64,000 nucleotides of DNA. Origin: JAJTHC01 sp044348005 (GTDB lineage Bacteria > Cyanobacteriota > Vampirovibrionia > Vampirovibrionales > JAJTHC01). The stretch spans positions 62,001 through 126,000 of the forward strand of contig JBIKTR010000005.1 in assembly GCA_044348005.1 (NCBI GenBank), given 5' to 3'. Made by a program: the position numbers and the translations under genes. Each line of letters begins with the position of its first letter. Position 1 is the first letter of the stretch. The notes below the pieces were generated by a model, which did no database searches, had not been told where the DNA came from, and was given only the letters and a program-made list of their open reading frames with translations. Shown one piece after another: positions 1 to 7,845 of this stretch.

Positions 1-753
1 GCCACAGATCGTATTGAACCAACTCGTTTAGCCACGATTTTAGAAAGCATCGCAAGTGGGTGTGCCGAATCGAATTGTGCATTGGTGGGGGGGGAAACCG
101 CGGAAATGCCTGGATTTTATGCCAAGAATCAATATGATTTGGCGGGTTTTGCCGTGGGCGTGGTGGAAGAAGCGAAGCTTTTACCGCGTAGTGAGGCGAT
201 GCGCGCTGGAGACGTCTTGCTGGGTGTGGCTTCTAGTGGGCCTCACGCCAACGGATATTCACTAATTCGCAAAATTTTAAAAGACGCCCGAATCACTGCT
301 GACGTCCCCCTTCCACACAGTGAATTTTCCCTTTACAGCGCCTTGCTAAAGCCGACTCGCCTGTATGTAAAACCGATTTTAGCCCTGCTTAAAACGCATG
401 CTGCTGCCATCAAGGGCATGGTCCATGTTACAGGCGGTGGCTTTCAGGACAACCTTCCGCGTATATTGCCAGCACATCTAAAGGCCGTGGTGGATCTTTC
501 TTCGTGGAGCTTACCGCCCGTGTTTCGCTGGCTAGCCCAAACAGGGGGGCTTGATGCCTTGAGCTTATTACACACGTTTAATGCGGGTGTGGGCTTTGTT
601 TTGTGTGTTTCAGGTGAAGAAGCCGATGGGGTTGCTCAGCAACTTTCAGCGATTTTAGAAGGGGAATCTGTCATTCGCTTGGGCCACCTCGATGAAAAAA
701 CCCCTCAAGACACGGCCATTTCCTTTTTACACGTCGATTCATTTACGTTCTAG
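1..753 (+). CDS. purM: Phosphoribosylformylglycinamidine cyclo-ligase (AIR synthetase), 5' end cut off
   Basis: Partial gene open at the left edge; about 250 codons remain and end at TAG 751-753. The product closes the imidazole ring of purines, turning FGAM into AIR with ATP in the cytoplasm. Visible family signatures are GGETAEMPGFY near residue 30, the SSGPHANGYSLIRK stretch after residue 75, and the HVTGGGFQDNLPR motif near residue 143, which is the conserved GGG-x2-N-x-PR of PurM. The N-terminal third with the glycine-rich ATP-binding part lies outside the window. The frame runs from base 1, upstream of the first internal ATG. A copy of a dispersed repeat starts 15 bp after the stop. Identification is firm. 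Confidence 0.95.
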   Translation, partial: ATDRIEPTRLATILESIASGCAESNCALVGGETAEMPGFYAKNQYDLAGFAVGVVEEAKLLPRSEAMRAGDVLLGVASSGPHANGYSLIRKILKDARITADVPLPHSEFSLYSALLKPTRLYVKPILALLKTHAAAIKGMVHVTGGGFQDNLPRILPAHLKAVVDLSSWSLPPVFRWLAQTGGLDALSLLHTFNAGVGFVLCVSGEEADGVAQQLSAILEGESVIRLGHLDEKTPQDTAISFLHVDSFTF

Positions 754-768
754 TGTGTTCGATAGATG

Positions 769-815
769 AAACGGTCTATGGTCTCTTCGTTGTCGCGACG
801 ATTGGTTATGTATAG
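769..815 (+). repeat. Dispersed intergenic repeat, degenerate copy A
   Basis: Starts with the block AACGGTCTATGGTCTCTTCG shared with 13212-13231, followed by TTGTCGCGACGATT. The later part, present at 13227-13308 and 33079-33160, is only vaguely recognisable here. It sits between purM and the inverted-repeat element. Confidence 0.6.
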
Positions 816-833
816 TTTTTTTCATTTAAGTGG

Positions 834-1385
834 AGTCTAGAAAATCATTGTATTTTAGGGTTTCTAGCTCCATTTAACACTGGTGCTTGGGTTTCTCGTT
901 TGTTTTTATAGCTGGTGCTTGGAGACCTTTGTGCCGCCAAAGGTCTCCAAACCTCTAAAGGCGGCTTAAGGGGCGGCGGGGGGAGGGACGTGTTACGTCC
1001 TCCCTCCCCCCAGTACGCCCCCCTTAAGAATCCCCCATCCCCCCCTCCCTCCCGTTCCAAACCACGAGGCAAAAATAAACACACAAGGTCTATAGAAATT
1101 GCCACGCTATGCTCGCAATGACGGGCAAAAAGCTTGCCGACAACGCACTAAATGCGAGGCTTCCGAGACATTTTGCCCACGGCAGGAACGAAGATAGGGC
1201 GAGGAGGTGGGGATTCAGGGGGGATTTTCAAGGGGGGACGAAGGGGAGGAGAAACGCAATGCGTCCTTCCCCGTCCCCCCTTGAACCGCCTTTGGGGGTT
1301 TGGGGAGTCTTTGGCGGCGCAAAGACCCCCAAGCACCAGCGTTAAACGGAGCGAGAAAACCAAACATACAATGATTTTCTAGACT
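834..1385. repeat. 552-bp inverted-repeat element (MITE-like or nested palindromic repeats)
   Basis: The ends 834-853 and 1366-1385 are perfect 20-bp inverted repeats (AGTCTAGAAAATCATTG...). Similarity between the arms continues inward for roughly 200 bp per arm: both have TGGTGCTTGG, a hairpin around CTTTG-GCCGCCAAAG, an AAAGGCGG block, and a second long C/G-rich hairpin (about 968-1027 in the left arm). The middle (about 1097-1126) carries a GCTCGCAATGACGG block like the widespread GTCATTGCGAGC palindromic repeats of Gram-negative genomes. Open frames on both strands here are low-complexity and reflect the symmetry. No transposase and no clear target duplication are seen. This accounts for the gene-free stretch 754-1424. 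Confidence 0.75.
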
Positions 1386-1424
1386 GCTACTGTTTAAATA
1401 GAAAATACTATAGCTTTATCGTGT

Positions 1425-1826
1425 CTACACCAACGCCGAAGCAATGGCTTCAGGGATGCGACGAAAGGGCTTGAAATCCGCATCGCAGACCACACACACG
1501 GTGGTTGACTCGTAAATCAACGTCTCCGACCCGTCCGCTTCCAAACGAAATACGGGTTGCGAAAAAATTAAGCGAGGCCCCTTAATTTCAACGGTGGTAC
1601 GAATTTCAAGGGCATCTCGCAATTTGGCAGGTTTGCGAAAACGCACCGTCTGTTCCGCCACAGGATACACATAACCTTCTTGGGGCGTCTGCAAATCTAG
1701 CCCAGCTTCGACCATCACAGCATCCCGAGCTTGTTCCAGCCATTTCAAGTAATTGCCGTGCCACATCACGCCGTAACAATCCGTATCGTAAATATGCACC
1801 TTGAACTGGAGTTTAGAGACTTTCAT
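1425..1826 (-). CDS. Acyl-CoA thioesterase, YbgC/4-hydroxybenzoyl-CoA thioesterase family (hotdog fold)
   Basis: 133 residues, the usual length of a single hotdog-domain thioesterase, which hydrolyses acyl-CoA or acyl-ACP thioesters in the cytosol. The N-terminus has the family motif YDTDCYGVMWHGNYLKWLEQ, with Asp in the DTD-x2-G-V part and the HGNYLKW-E helix expected for the YbgC/4HBT active site. The start at 1826 is chosen because GAGGAGGT lies 7 bases upstream; a longer frame to 1904 has no support. It overlaps the end of rimM by 14 bp, so it is probably translationally coupled as last gene of the 5058-1425 operon. Substrate cannot be read from sequence. Confidence 0.87.
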   Translation of the reverse strand: MKVSKLQFKVHIYDTDCYGVMWHGNYLKWLEQARDAVMVEAGLDLQTPQEGYVYPVAEQTVRFRKPAKLRDALEIRTTVEIKGPRLIFSQPVFRLEADGSETLIYESTTVCVVCDADFKPFRRIPEAIASALV

Positions 1827-2556
1827 CTGAAGAGACCTCCTCTGTTTCAAGAACCGCTGCCTTGGCGAGTTTTTCCGCTTGACGCTTAAGTTTTCGCTTG
1901 GCATAGGGTGTCAATTTTTTTGCTGTAGATTCAGCCACCGTGTTTTCTTCAACTAAAAAACTATCTAGCCCCGTGAGCGTCAAGCGTTTTTGTGACAAAT
2001 CCACGGCTTCGACAAAGTGCGCGTCAAAGGGAATGAGCGTCACTTTTTTGGATGCCTTCATCGTCAATTCAATAAAGTTTTGATCGCCCGCGTGCGTGGC
2101 ACTAATAATGGCGGTAACATCTGCCAACGCTTCGGTTGATGTGGTCGTCCATACGTCTAAGCCCACCAGCTCATAAGTGCGGAAGGTAAAGGGCTCTTTT
2201 ATCGCGGGGAGCTTGGATTTTTCAAGGTGTAAGGTGGCCCCAATCCATGATTTAATGACTTCGGGGGTGTTCCAGCCTTCAATTTGCAAGGTGAGCTTAA
2301 AGGGTTCGTAGGCGTCTGTTTTCGTCAGTGTCACCCATTGCGGGACTCTCCCCTTGTTGGGCTTACCTTCGGGGGGGCGTATCCAGAGGCGTTTGACGGT
2401 ATGGAGCCAATCGGGGTGAGCATCCGTACTGCGGACTTTTACATCGGTGGTGATGCCAACAGCGCCCATAATCTCGCCCACTTCAACCCATTCTTGGGCA
2501 GGGCTTGGAAAGGCTTGAGCGGTTTCGGCTTTTTCTGTTGGGTGTGTTTGATTCAT
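1813..2556 (-). CDS. rimM: Ribosome maturation factor RimM
   Basis: 247 residues, longer than the usual 170-180 because of a C-terminal tail. RimM binds ribosomal protein S19 and helps process and assemble the 30S head. The N-terminal RimM beta-barrel starts at VEVGEIMGAVG (residue 24) and continues to about 135; the PRC-barrel half contains LIPFDAHFVEAVDLSQKRL (about 174-192), the typical I-P-F-x5-V-x2-VD signature. The last 45 residues are Lys/Ala/Glu rich and not part of the core. It lies 6 bp after the YlqD-like gene, the Bacillus-type neighbourhood, but trmD, its usual partner, is 20 kb away at 22893. Confidence 0.88.
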   Translation of the reverse strand: MNQTHPTEKAETAQAFPSPAQEWVEVGEIMGAVGITTDVKVRSTDAHPDWLHTVKRLWIRPPEGKPNKGRVPQWVTLTKTDAYEPFKLTLQIEGWNTPEVIKSWIGATLHLEKSKLPAIKEPFTFRTYELVGLDVWTTTSTEALADVTAIISATHAGDQNFIELTMKASKKVTLIPFDAHFVEAVDLSQKRLTLTGLDSFLVEENTVAESTAKKLTPYAKRKLKRQAEKLAKAAVLETEEVSSDESL

Positions 2557-2562
2557 CGAGGC

Positions 2563-3009
2563 TTACCCTAAAATGGCGGTAATCACGCCGTCTTTTACGA
2601 GAATTTCCGCCCCTTTGAGGCGATCGTAAATGTTGTCTCCCACATGGAGGGTGAGAGAATCGGTGACGTTGCCTGTGGAAACATAGGTGCCATTGGGCGT
2701 ATTGGCCAAAAGTTCTTGGCGATTGAGGACGTCTTGCTTGAGGCTTAAGAGTTGCGTGACTTGCTCGTCAAACTGTTGTTGCAAGTGCATTTGCGCCAAT
2801 TGCTGGTCTTCTTGGCTCAAATTGGATTGCATGAGCTCATTCAAACGCCCTTGCGCGGATTCTCTCAATTGCAGGATGTTGGCATCTAGGGCGCTGAGTT
2901 CGGCTTGGTCTTCTTTCATGGCTTTTTCGCGAAAGCCGTCGGTGACCATGGTTTTCACGGTGAGGTCTCGTTGGACGGTGATACTGGCTTGAGAAGCTAG
3001 GGCTTGCAT
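2563..3009 (-). CDS. YlqD-family protein
   Basis: 148 residues. The first half (about 30-100) is a strongly charged Gln/Leu/Glu-rich helix, probably coiled coil; the C-terminal 45 residues are beta-rich with VGDNIYDRLKGAEILVKDG before a hydrophobic end. This layout, and its place directly upstream of rimM, match the YlqD family of Firmicutes and cyanobacteria, whose function is unknown. An AAAGGA box 8 bases before the ATG supports the start. It is fourth in the mtnA-to-thioesterase operon, with 16 and 6 bp to its neighbours. A link to ribosome assembly is suggested only by neighbourhood. Confidence 0.7.
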   Translation of the reverse strand: MQALASQASITVQRDLTVKTMVTDGFREKAMKEDQAELSALDANILQLRESAQGRLNELMQSNLSQEDQQLAQMHLQQQFDEQVTQLLSLKQDVLNRQELLANTPNGTYVSTGNVTDSLTLHVGDNIYDRLKGAEILVKDGVITAILG

Positions 3010-3025
3010 AGGGGTTTTCCTTTAC

Positions 3026-3466
3026 TTATGATATATTGAGTCGATAGTGATAACCATGGGCGTCAAAGCCTTCTTTGACCCAAAAGCGGATGCCTGAAAA
3101 ATTGTGGACATAGCAATTCAGTTCAATTTCTTCGATGTCGTTTTCGTCAGCATACGCTTTAATAAAATCCAGCATCGCATGCCCTGCCCCCTGCCCTTGC
3201 AAGTCGGGGAGAATAATGACGTGATCCAACTCCACCGAACGCCCACTGTAATGCCGTGTTGAAAACCATAATCCGCACAGTCCCACCAAGCGATTTTCTT
3301 GAAACACACCGAGGCATTTGTAGGCGTCTTGGGTGAAGGCGTCTAGGCATCGTTCCTTGAGTTGGGGCGGTGGTGTTTGGTGTAAGAGGTGCATTAAGGG
3401 AAGCATCTCTTCAATAAAAGAGGCGTCCAAAAAAGAAAAATGGAAAAGGGTTTTGTTCTCTTGCAT
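3026..3466 (-). CDS. GNAT-family N-acetyltransferase (first of a tandem pair)
   Basis: 146 residues. GNAT enzymes move an acetyl group from acetyl-CoA to an amine. The acetyl-CoA pyrophosphate loop is visible as LQGQGAGHAMLDFIKAYA (about 95-112, pattern Q/R-x2-G-x-G/A), preceded by a strand with LDHVIILPD, and the fold ends with F-x-G-IRFWVKEGFDAHGYHY. It is a paralogue of the next gene upstream: same length, similar N-terminus and same motif order. Spacing of 27 and 16 bp puts both in one operon. The ribosome-binding site is weak. The acetyl acceptor cannot be predicted. Confidence 0.82.
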   Translation of the reverse strand: MQENKTLFHFSFLDASFIEEMLPLMHLLHQTPPPQLKERCLDAFTQDAYKCLGVFQENRLVGLCGLWFSTRHYSGRSVELDHVIILPDLQGQGAGHAMLDFIKAYADENDIEEIELNCYVHNFSGIRFWVKEGFDAHGYHYRLNIS

Positions 3467-3493
3467 AGGGTTTTCTTTATCTTTTAAATCTTA

Positions 3494-3934
3494 CTATTCG
3501 TGATTATAAATCATGTGATAACGATTGCGATTAAATCCATGCCGTTCATAAAACGCCAACCCTGCTTCATTAAAGGTGAAACAAGCGAGTTCCATTTTAT
3601 CAATGCCTTGTGTTAAGCCATACGCCTTAATGAAGTCCATAATGGCTCCACCGATATTACGACCCCGAAAGGCTTCATCCACAATGTAATGTTCTAATTC
3701 AAAGGAACGCCCCATATAGGTTTTTGTTAGCGTCCAGATGCCACAAATCCCCACGAGCTGATCGTCCACAAAAGCCCCCACACATTGATACGCTTCTTGC
3801 ATGGCTTGCAACCAACGCTCTTTCGCAAGTTCAGGGCTTAAGCTTGGATTTAAGAGACGTAATAAACGGACGACATCAGCCACATTTTCTTCGCTCACAA
3901 AATCAACTTTTAGCGTTTCAGAACTGTTTATCAT
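3494..3934 (-). CDS. GNAT-family N-acetyltransferase (second of a tandem pair)
   Basis: 146 residues and clearly related to the gene at 3026-3466. The CoA-binding loop is FRGRNIGGAIMDFIKAYG (about 97-114), preceded by ELEHYIVDEA; the C-terminal strand has NEAGLAFYERHGFNRNRYH. The copy differs from its neighbour mostly in the N-terminal substrate-side half, as expected if the two enzymes use different acceptors. AAAAGGA 7-8 bases before the ATG fixes the start. It follows mtnA by 20 bp. No specific substrate can be assigned; a role in methionine salvage is possible from position only. Confidence 0.82.
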   Translation of the reverse strand: MINSSETLKVDFVSEENVADVVRLLRLLNPSLSPELAKERWLQAMQEAYQCVGAFVDDQLVGICGIWTLTKTYMGRSFELEHYIVDEAFRGRNIGGAIMDFIKAYGLTQGIDKMELACFTFNEAGLAFYERHGFNRNRYHMIYNHE

Positions 3935-3954
3935 CAGATCTTCCTTTTAACGTG

Positions 3955-5058
3955 CTACAAACTTGGATTAAACACCTGCTCTTCTGGGCGCACGTTCGTG
4001 TCAAAATCCTCATTAAACGCATAAGGCGGGAAAAACACCCCTTTTTCGGTGATAATCCCTGTAATGAGACTCGCTGGCGTTACATCAAAGCCGGGATTAA
4101 ACACCGCCACGCCTTCAGGCGCCGTCCATGTTTCGCCGAGCTGTGTGACTTCAGAAGCGTCTCGCTCTTCAATGGGGATGCCTGAACCGTCCGCCAAGGT
4201 GGGGTCAAACGTCGAGCTGGGGGCCGCGATGTAAAACGGTACGTTATGAGCCTTTGCCACGAGTGCCAAGTTATACGTCCCGATTTTATTAGCGGAATCG
4301 CCATTGGCGGCAATGCGATCGGCGCCAGTGATGACGGCGTCGACCATCTTGTTTTGCATCATCAGCCCGCTCATGCCGTCAGTCACCACCGTGACAGGAA
4401 TGCCGTCTTGCATGAGTTCCCATGCCGTAAGCCGAGACCCTTGCTGGCGGGGACGTGTTTCATCGGCGTAGACCATGCTACAGCGTCCTTGGGCGAAAGC
4501 TTCACGAACGACGCCCAACGCCGTCCCGTGACCGCCTGTGGCTAAGGCCCCTGCGTTACAATGCGTGTGAATGCGGGCGTCTTTCGGCAGGAGCCTGGCC
4601 CCGTGGCGACCCATCGCCAAATTGGCTTCGATGTCTTCTTTGTGAATGCGACGGGCTTCGGCTTCAAGTGTGGGCAGCGCATCGGTGAGGCTGAGGGCAT
4701 TTTCTTTGACCAGCGTACGAAGCAGGCCGTTCATGCGATCGACCGCCCACATGAGGTTGACGGCGGTAGGCCTGCTTTGACGCAGGGTGTTTATTTCACG
4801 TTGCAGGTATTCATAGGCACAGTCGGCATCGCCAGCGTCATGCACGGCATTTCGCACGGCAAGCACAACGCCATAGGCCGCCGCAATCCCGATGGCGGGA
4901 GCCCCCCGCACAATCATATCCACAATGGCTCGGGTCATTTCAGGGGCGGTGTGAATGGCCACAAACTTGACTTCGGTGGGAAGCAGGCGTTGATCCAGCA
5001 ACAAGCAGGCCTCAGGCGTGAGTTCAACAGCAGGGGGCATGTGGGGGTGAAGGGGCAT
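3955..5058 (-). CDS. mtnA: S-methyl-5-thioribose-1-phosphate isomerase
   Basis: 367 residues from the preferred ATG. MtnA converts methylthioribose-1-phosphate to methylthioribulose-1-phosphate in the methionine salvage pathway. Signatures: MIVRGAPAIGIAAAYG near 50, HTHCNAGALATGGHGTALG near 165 with the catalytic Cys (usual CNTGAL, here CNAGAL), DETRPRQQGSRLTAWEL near 200, and ITGADRIAANGD near 243 with the catalytic Asp; PFYIAAPSSTFD follows. An upstream TTG at 5067 is in frame, but AAGGAAAGG lies 10 bases before the ATG at 5058 and would touch the TTG. It heads the operon. A run of 10 G at 5079-5088 sits just upstream. No other mtn gene is in view. Confidence 0.93.
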   Translation of the reverse strand: MPLHPHMPPAVELTPEACLLLDQRLLPTEVKFVAIHTAPEMTRAIVDMIVRGAPAIGIAAAYGVVLAVRNAVHDAGDADCAYEYLQREINTLRQSRPTAVNLMWAVDRMNGLLRTLVKENALSLTDALPTLEAEARRIHKEDIEANLAMGRHGARLLPKDARIHTHCNAGALATGGHGTALGVVREAFAQGRCSMVYADETRPRQQGSRLTAWELMQDGIPVTVVTDGMSGLMMQNKMVDAVITGADRIAANGDSANKIGTYNLALVAKAHNVPFYIAAPSSTFDPTLADGSGIPIEERDASEVTQLGETWTAPEGVAVFNPGFDVTPASLITGIITEKGVFFPPYAFNEDFDTNVRPEEQVFNPSL

Positions 5059-5236
5059 AACTCGCAAACCTTTCCTTTGGGGGGGGGGACTTACGCATCA
5101 TACCAAAAACATACCCATTATAAAATAGGCTTTTGTGATTGGCATTCATTTTTTCTGCATTTTTTAAGGGAGCTTCTCAAGAATTACTTGTTTCATGGCA
5201 AAGTCGTGCTAAACTGGTGTAAGACGCTATATGCCC

Positions 5237-5264
5237 TTGTTGTGAGGGGTTGTGTCTTTAAAAT
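5237..5264 (+). promoter_or_regulatory. Putative sigma-70 promoter of icd
   Basis: TTGTTG (5237-5242), 16 bp, TAAAAT (5259-5264), 30 bp before the icd start codon. Inferred from sequence only. Confidence 0.4.
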
Positions 5265-5294
5265 AGAGATAGCTAGTTTAGGAGATTTAGGCAA

Positions 5295-6806
5295 ATGATG
5301 AACGCCACAACGGAAAGTCCTGCTTGCGCCTTGAATGCGGATGGCTCACCACAAGTGAACGTCCCTATTACGGTGGCTCGTGGAGACGGCATCGGCCCCG
5401 AAATTATGGAAGCCACCTTGAAAGTGTTAAAAGCCGCTGGAGCCCGTATCGCCATTGAAGAAATTGAAATCGGCGAAAAAGTTTACGGCCGTGGGCATAT
5501 GTCGGGTATTGAAGAATCCTCATGGGAAAGTCTTCGTCGCACGAAAGTCTTTTTAAAAGCCCCTATTACCACGCCTCAAGGCGGTGGAGTCAAAAGCTTG
5601 AATGTTACCACGCGTAAAACCTTGGGCTTGTACGCCAATGTGCGTCCGTGTGTGAGCTATTCGCCATTCGTTGCCACCAAGCACCCCACCATGGATTTGG
5701 TCATTATTCGTGAAAACGAAGAAGATTTGTACGCGGGTATTGAACATCGTCAAACGGATGAAGTGTATCAGTGCTTAAAATTGATTTCTCGCCCTGGGAC
5801 TGAAAAAATTGTTCGTTATGCCTTTGAATACGCGCGTTTGCACAACCGCAAAAAAGTCACCTGCTTTGCCAAAGACAACATCATGAAGTTGACCGATGGT
5901 CTGTTCCACAAAGTCTTCGACGAAGTGGCGAAAGAATACCCTGAACTTGAAAACGAGTTCTGGATTATTGACATTGGTGCCGCCAAAATGGCCGACACCC
6001 CCGAAGCCTTCGACGTTATTGTTATGGCTAACTTATACGGCGACATTTTGTCGGATGTAGCGGCTCAAATCGCGGGTTCTGTGGGCATTGCGGGTTCCGC
6101 TAACATTGGTGAACATTGTGCGATGTTTGAAGCCATCCACGGTTCAGCGCCTCGTCGTGCGGGTCAAAATGTGGCTAACCCTTCGGGCTTAATGTTGGGT
6201 GCGGTGCAAATGCTCGTACACATCAACCAGCCTGATGTCGCCACGTTGTTCCACAACGCTTGGTTGAAAACCATGGAAGACGGCATTCACACGTATGACA
6301 TCTACAAAGAAGGTGTTTCTAAGCAAAAAGTGGGGACGCAAGAGTTCGCTCAAGCCGTTGTCGATCGTATCGGTCAGAAGCCTTCCACCTTGAAAGCGGT
6401 GAGCTATCAAGCCAACGTGGTTGAAGCTGGCGAGCCGAAGAAAACCTATACCCCTACGGTTCCTGCCAACAAGCAAACCGTCGGTGTGGATGTCTTCCTT
6501 CATGTGAAAACCCCTACCGATGTTGAAGCCTTGGCGGTTAAATTGCAAGCCGCTCAATTGCCGAACTTGCCTTTGAAACTCATTTCAAACCGTGGACAAA
6601 AAGTCTGGCCTCATGGCTTTGCTGAAACCTTCCATACGGATCACTGGCGCTGTCGCTATGAAAACAAGGAAGGTCAGTCGATTTCTCACAAAGACATCGT
6701 GACCTTGCTTACCAATGTGGATGCTCAAGGCCTTGATTTCATTAAGACGGAAAACCTTTGCACCTTTGACGGTGAACAAGGGTGGACGGCAGCTCAAGGC
6801 AGTTAA
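5295..6806 (+). CDS. icd: Isocitrate dehydrogenase, large (Thermus/Rickettsia-like) type
   Basis: 503 residues. Oxidatively decarboxylates isocitrate to 2-oxoglutarate in the TCA cycle. The beta-decarboxylating dehydrogenase core spans about 15-360: ARGDGIGPEIMEATLKV at 28, the substrate loop around SLNVTTRKTLGLYANVRP with the Ser and Arg residues, VIIRENEEDLYAGIEH, the catalytic Lys in FAKDNIMKLTDG, and VMANLYGDILSDVAAQIAG with the metal-binding Asp residues. A C-terminal extension of about 130 residues makes it longer than the 410-residue E. coli enzyme and fits the roughly 500-residue Thermus/Rickettsia group. AGGAG lies 10 bases before the first of two ATGs. A strong terminator follows. 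Cofactor choice (NAD or NADP) is not assigned. Confidence 0.93.
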   Translation: MMNATTESPACALNADGSPQVNVPITVARGDGIGPEIMEATLKVLKAAGARIAIEEIEIGEKVYGRGHMSGIEESSWESLRRTKVFLKAPITTPQGGGVKSLNVTTRKTLGLYANVRPCVSYSPFVATKHPTMDLVIIRENEEDLYAGIEHRQTDEVYQCLKLISRPGTEKIVRYAFEYARLHNRKKVTCFAKDNIMKLTDGLFHKVFDEVAKEYPELENEFWIIDIGAAKMADTPEAFDVIVMANLYGDILSDVAAQIAGSVGIAGSANIGEHCAMFEAIHGSAPRRAGQNVANPSGLMLGAVQMLVHINQPDVATLFHNAWLKTMEDGIHTYDIYKEGVSKQKVGTQEFAQAVVDRIGQKPSTLKAVSYQANVVEAGEPKKTYTPTVPANKQTVGVDVFLHVKTPTDVEALAVKLQAAQLPNLPLKLISNRGQKVWPHGFAETFHTDHWRCRYENKEGQSISHKDIVTLLTNVDAQGLDFIKTENLCTFDGEQGWTAAQGS

Positions 6807-6830
6807 GCCTAGGGCTCATTCAATGCTTAA

Positions 6831-6862
6831 AAAGGGATGCTTTTACGAGCATCCCTTTTTTT
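6831..6862 (+). terminator. Rho-independent terminator after icd
   Basis: AAAGGGATGCT (6831-6841) pairs with AGCATCCCTTT (6848-6858) across a 6-base loop and runs into T residues, 25 bp after the icd stop. Confidence 0.85.
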
Positions 6863-6902
6863 GTGTTTACTCTCTCTCTCACTTAGGGAGAGGGAGTAAA
6901 CA
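6863..6902. repeat. Palindromic repeat, CCCTCTCCC family, divergent copy
   Basis: Imperfect palindrome with outer arms GTGTTTACTC and GAGTAAACAC around a core ending TTAGGGAGAGGG. It belongs to the same family as the copies at 31231, 46382, 46444 and 48167, and directly follows the icd terminator. Confidence 0.6.
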
Positions 6903-6993
6903 CAAAAGGCAATTCACAGAACTTTCTTAGCACAAAAAAAACTGGAGCCGTCTTTAAGCCTTTGTTACCTTCGATATGGATAGGATGTCTTCC

Positions 6994-7248
6994 ATGAATA
7001 CGTGTGTTCCTAATCAACTTGATCTATTTTCCATTCGGCGTCGTTTGATTGAAGCCGATATTTTCAAACAACTGCAAGGCCGTTCTGAACAAGACGCCAA
7101 AGAAGCCTTGGTGGAAGAATTTGGCGTGGAAATGGCGGCTTACATTGAAGCGGAATATCCGCTGTTGTATCAGGCGTATGTAGAGATGGTGTTAGACCAA
7201 GTCCCTTGGACGACGGGCGTGTTGAGTTCACCTCACTTTTTTTCGTAA
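6994..7248 (+). CDS. Hypothetical protein, 84 residues
   Basis: I do not recognise a family. The product is short, acidic and mostly helical, with an N-terminal PNQLDLFSIRRRLIEADIF, a middle rich in Glu and Ala (ALVEEFGVEMAAYIEAEYP) and a short tail. ATGs at 6976, 6985 and 6994 are in frame; 6994 is preferred because AGGA lies 8 bases upstream. No signal peptide or membrane segment. It stands alone between icd and another hypothetical gene. It could be a small regulatory or structural protein; the regular codon use argues it is real. Confidence 0.55.
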   Translation: MNTCVPNQLDLFSIRRRLIEADIFKQLQGRSEQDAKEALVEEFGVEMAAYIEAEYPLLYQAYVEMVLDQVPWTTGVLSSPHFFS

Positions 7249-7412
7249 ATAAAGTGAAGAAGGGCTTTACTCAGGCAAGCCTTTGTAATTTAAGCGAGTA
7301 AATGAGGCGTGTATAGTTTTGTAACAAAACGTAAAAAGACGTCAATTTTGAGTGGGTATTTTCGTTTATTGAATAGAAGTCCTTTTCTCTATAAATAGAG
7401 AGGTTTATCAAC

Positions 7413-7793
7413 ATGTCCATGATTAGTCGAACTAACCCTGAATACAACGCCAAGCCTTGGTTAGCAAAATCTTCAAGTCACTCTTTACCTACGGCAGGTG
7501 GGGAGAAACTTTTTGCTCCAGCACCTGTATTTACAACACCAGCGTGGATCAAAAAAAGGTTAGGTATGCAGATAGAGGAAAATCCATCTGGATGCTATGG
7601 GAAAAATCCCCCACCTTCTTCATTGGCTAAGTTTATAGAATCATGGAATACATTTATAAACTCATGGCCTAATTTCAAGCTTAACAACGATTTAGCTGAT
7701 TCAGAGATGGATCCGTACACCATGGTACAAAACCCATGGATGCCTACTACTTCATCATCTCCAAGGACTTCTACTTTTTCTTGGCAAGCTTAG
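7413..7793 (+). CDS. Hypothetical protein, 126 residues
   Basis: Unrecognised. AGAGAGG about 9 bases before the ATG supports translation. The product is rich in Ser, Pro and Asn with aromatic residues spread through it (AWIKKRLGM, FIESWNTFINSWPNFKL, NPWMPTTSSSPRTSTFSW) and looks largely disordered outside a short central helix. No signal peptide. Base composition is more A+T rich than the flanking core genes, as for the other lineage-specific genes in this window. It is monocistronic as far as can be seen and faces the ankyrin gene. The function is unknown. Confidence 0.5.
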   Translation: MSMISRTNPEYNAKPWLAKSSSHSLPTAGGEKLFAPAPVFTTPAWIKKRLGMQIEENPSGCYGKNPPPSSLAKFIESWNTFINSWPNFKLNNDLADSEMDPYTMVQNPWMPTTSSSPRTSTFSWQA

Positions 7794-7845
7794 TGACGCA
7801 GAGATTCCTTCATCCTGAAAGAAACAGACGTTTCTCGACCAAGGG

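Noticed and set aside
845..1363. Four overlapping open frames on both strands of 68-86 residues
   Set aside because: They lie in the inverted-repeat element, are made of Pro/Arg/Gly low-complexity sequence, mirror each other across the arms and have no start signals.
4561..5298. 245-residue open frame on the plus strand
   Set aside because: It runs antisense through mtnA, has no homology-like features and no start signals; a frame shadow of a G+C-richer gene.
7271..7453. 60-residue open frame on the minus strand
   Set aside because: Lies over the leader and start of the gene at 7413, with no start signals; A+T-rich non-coding sequence.
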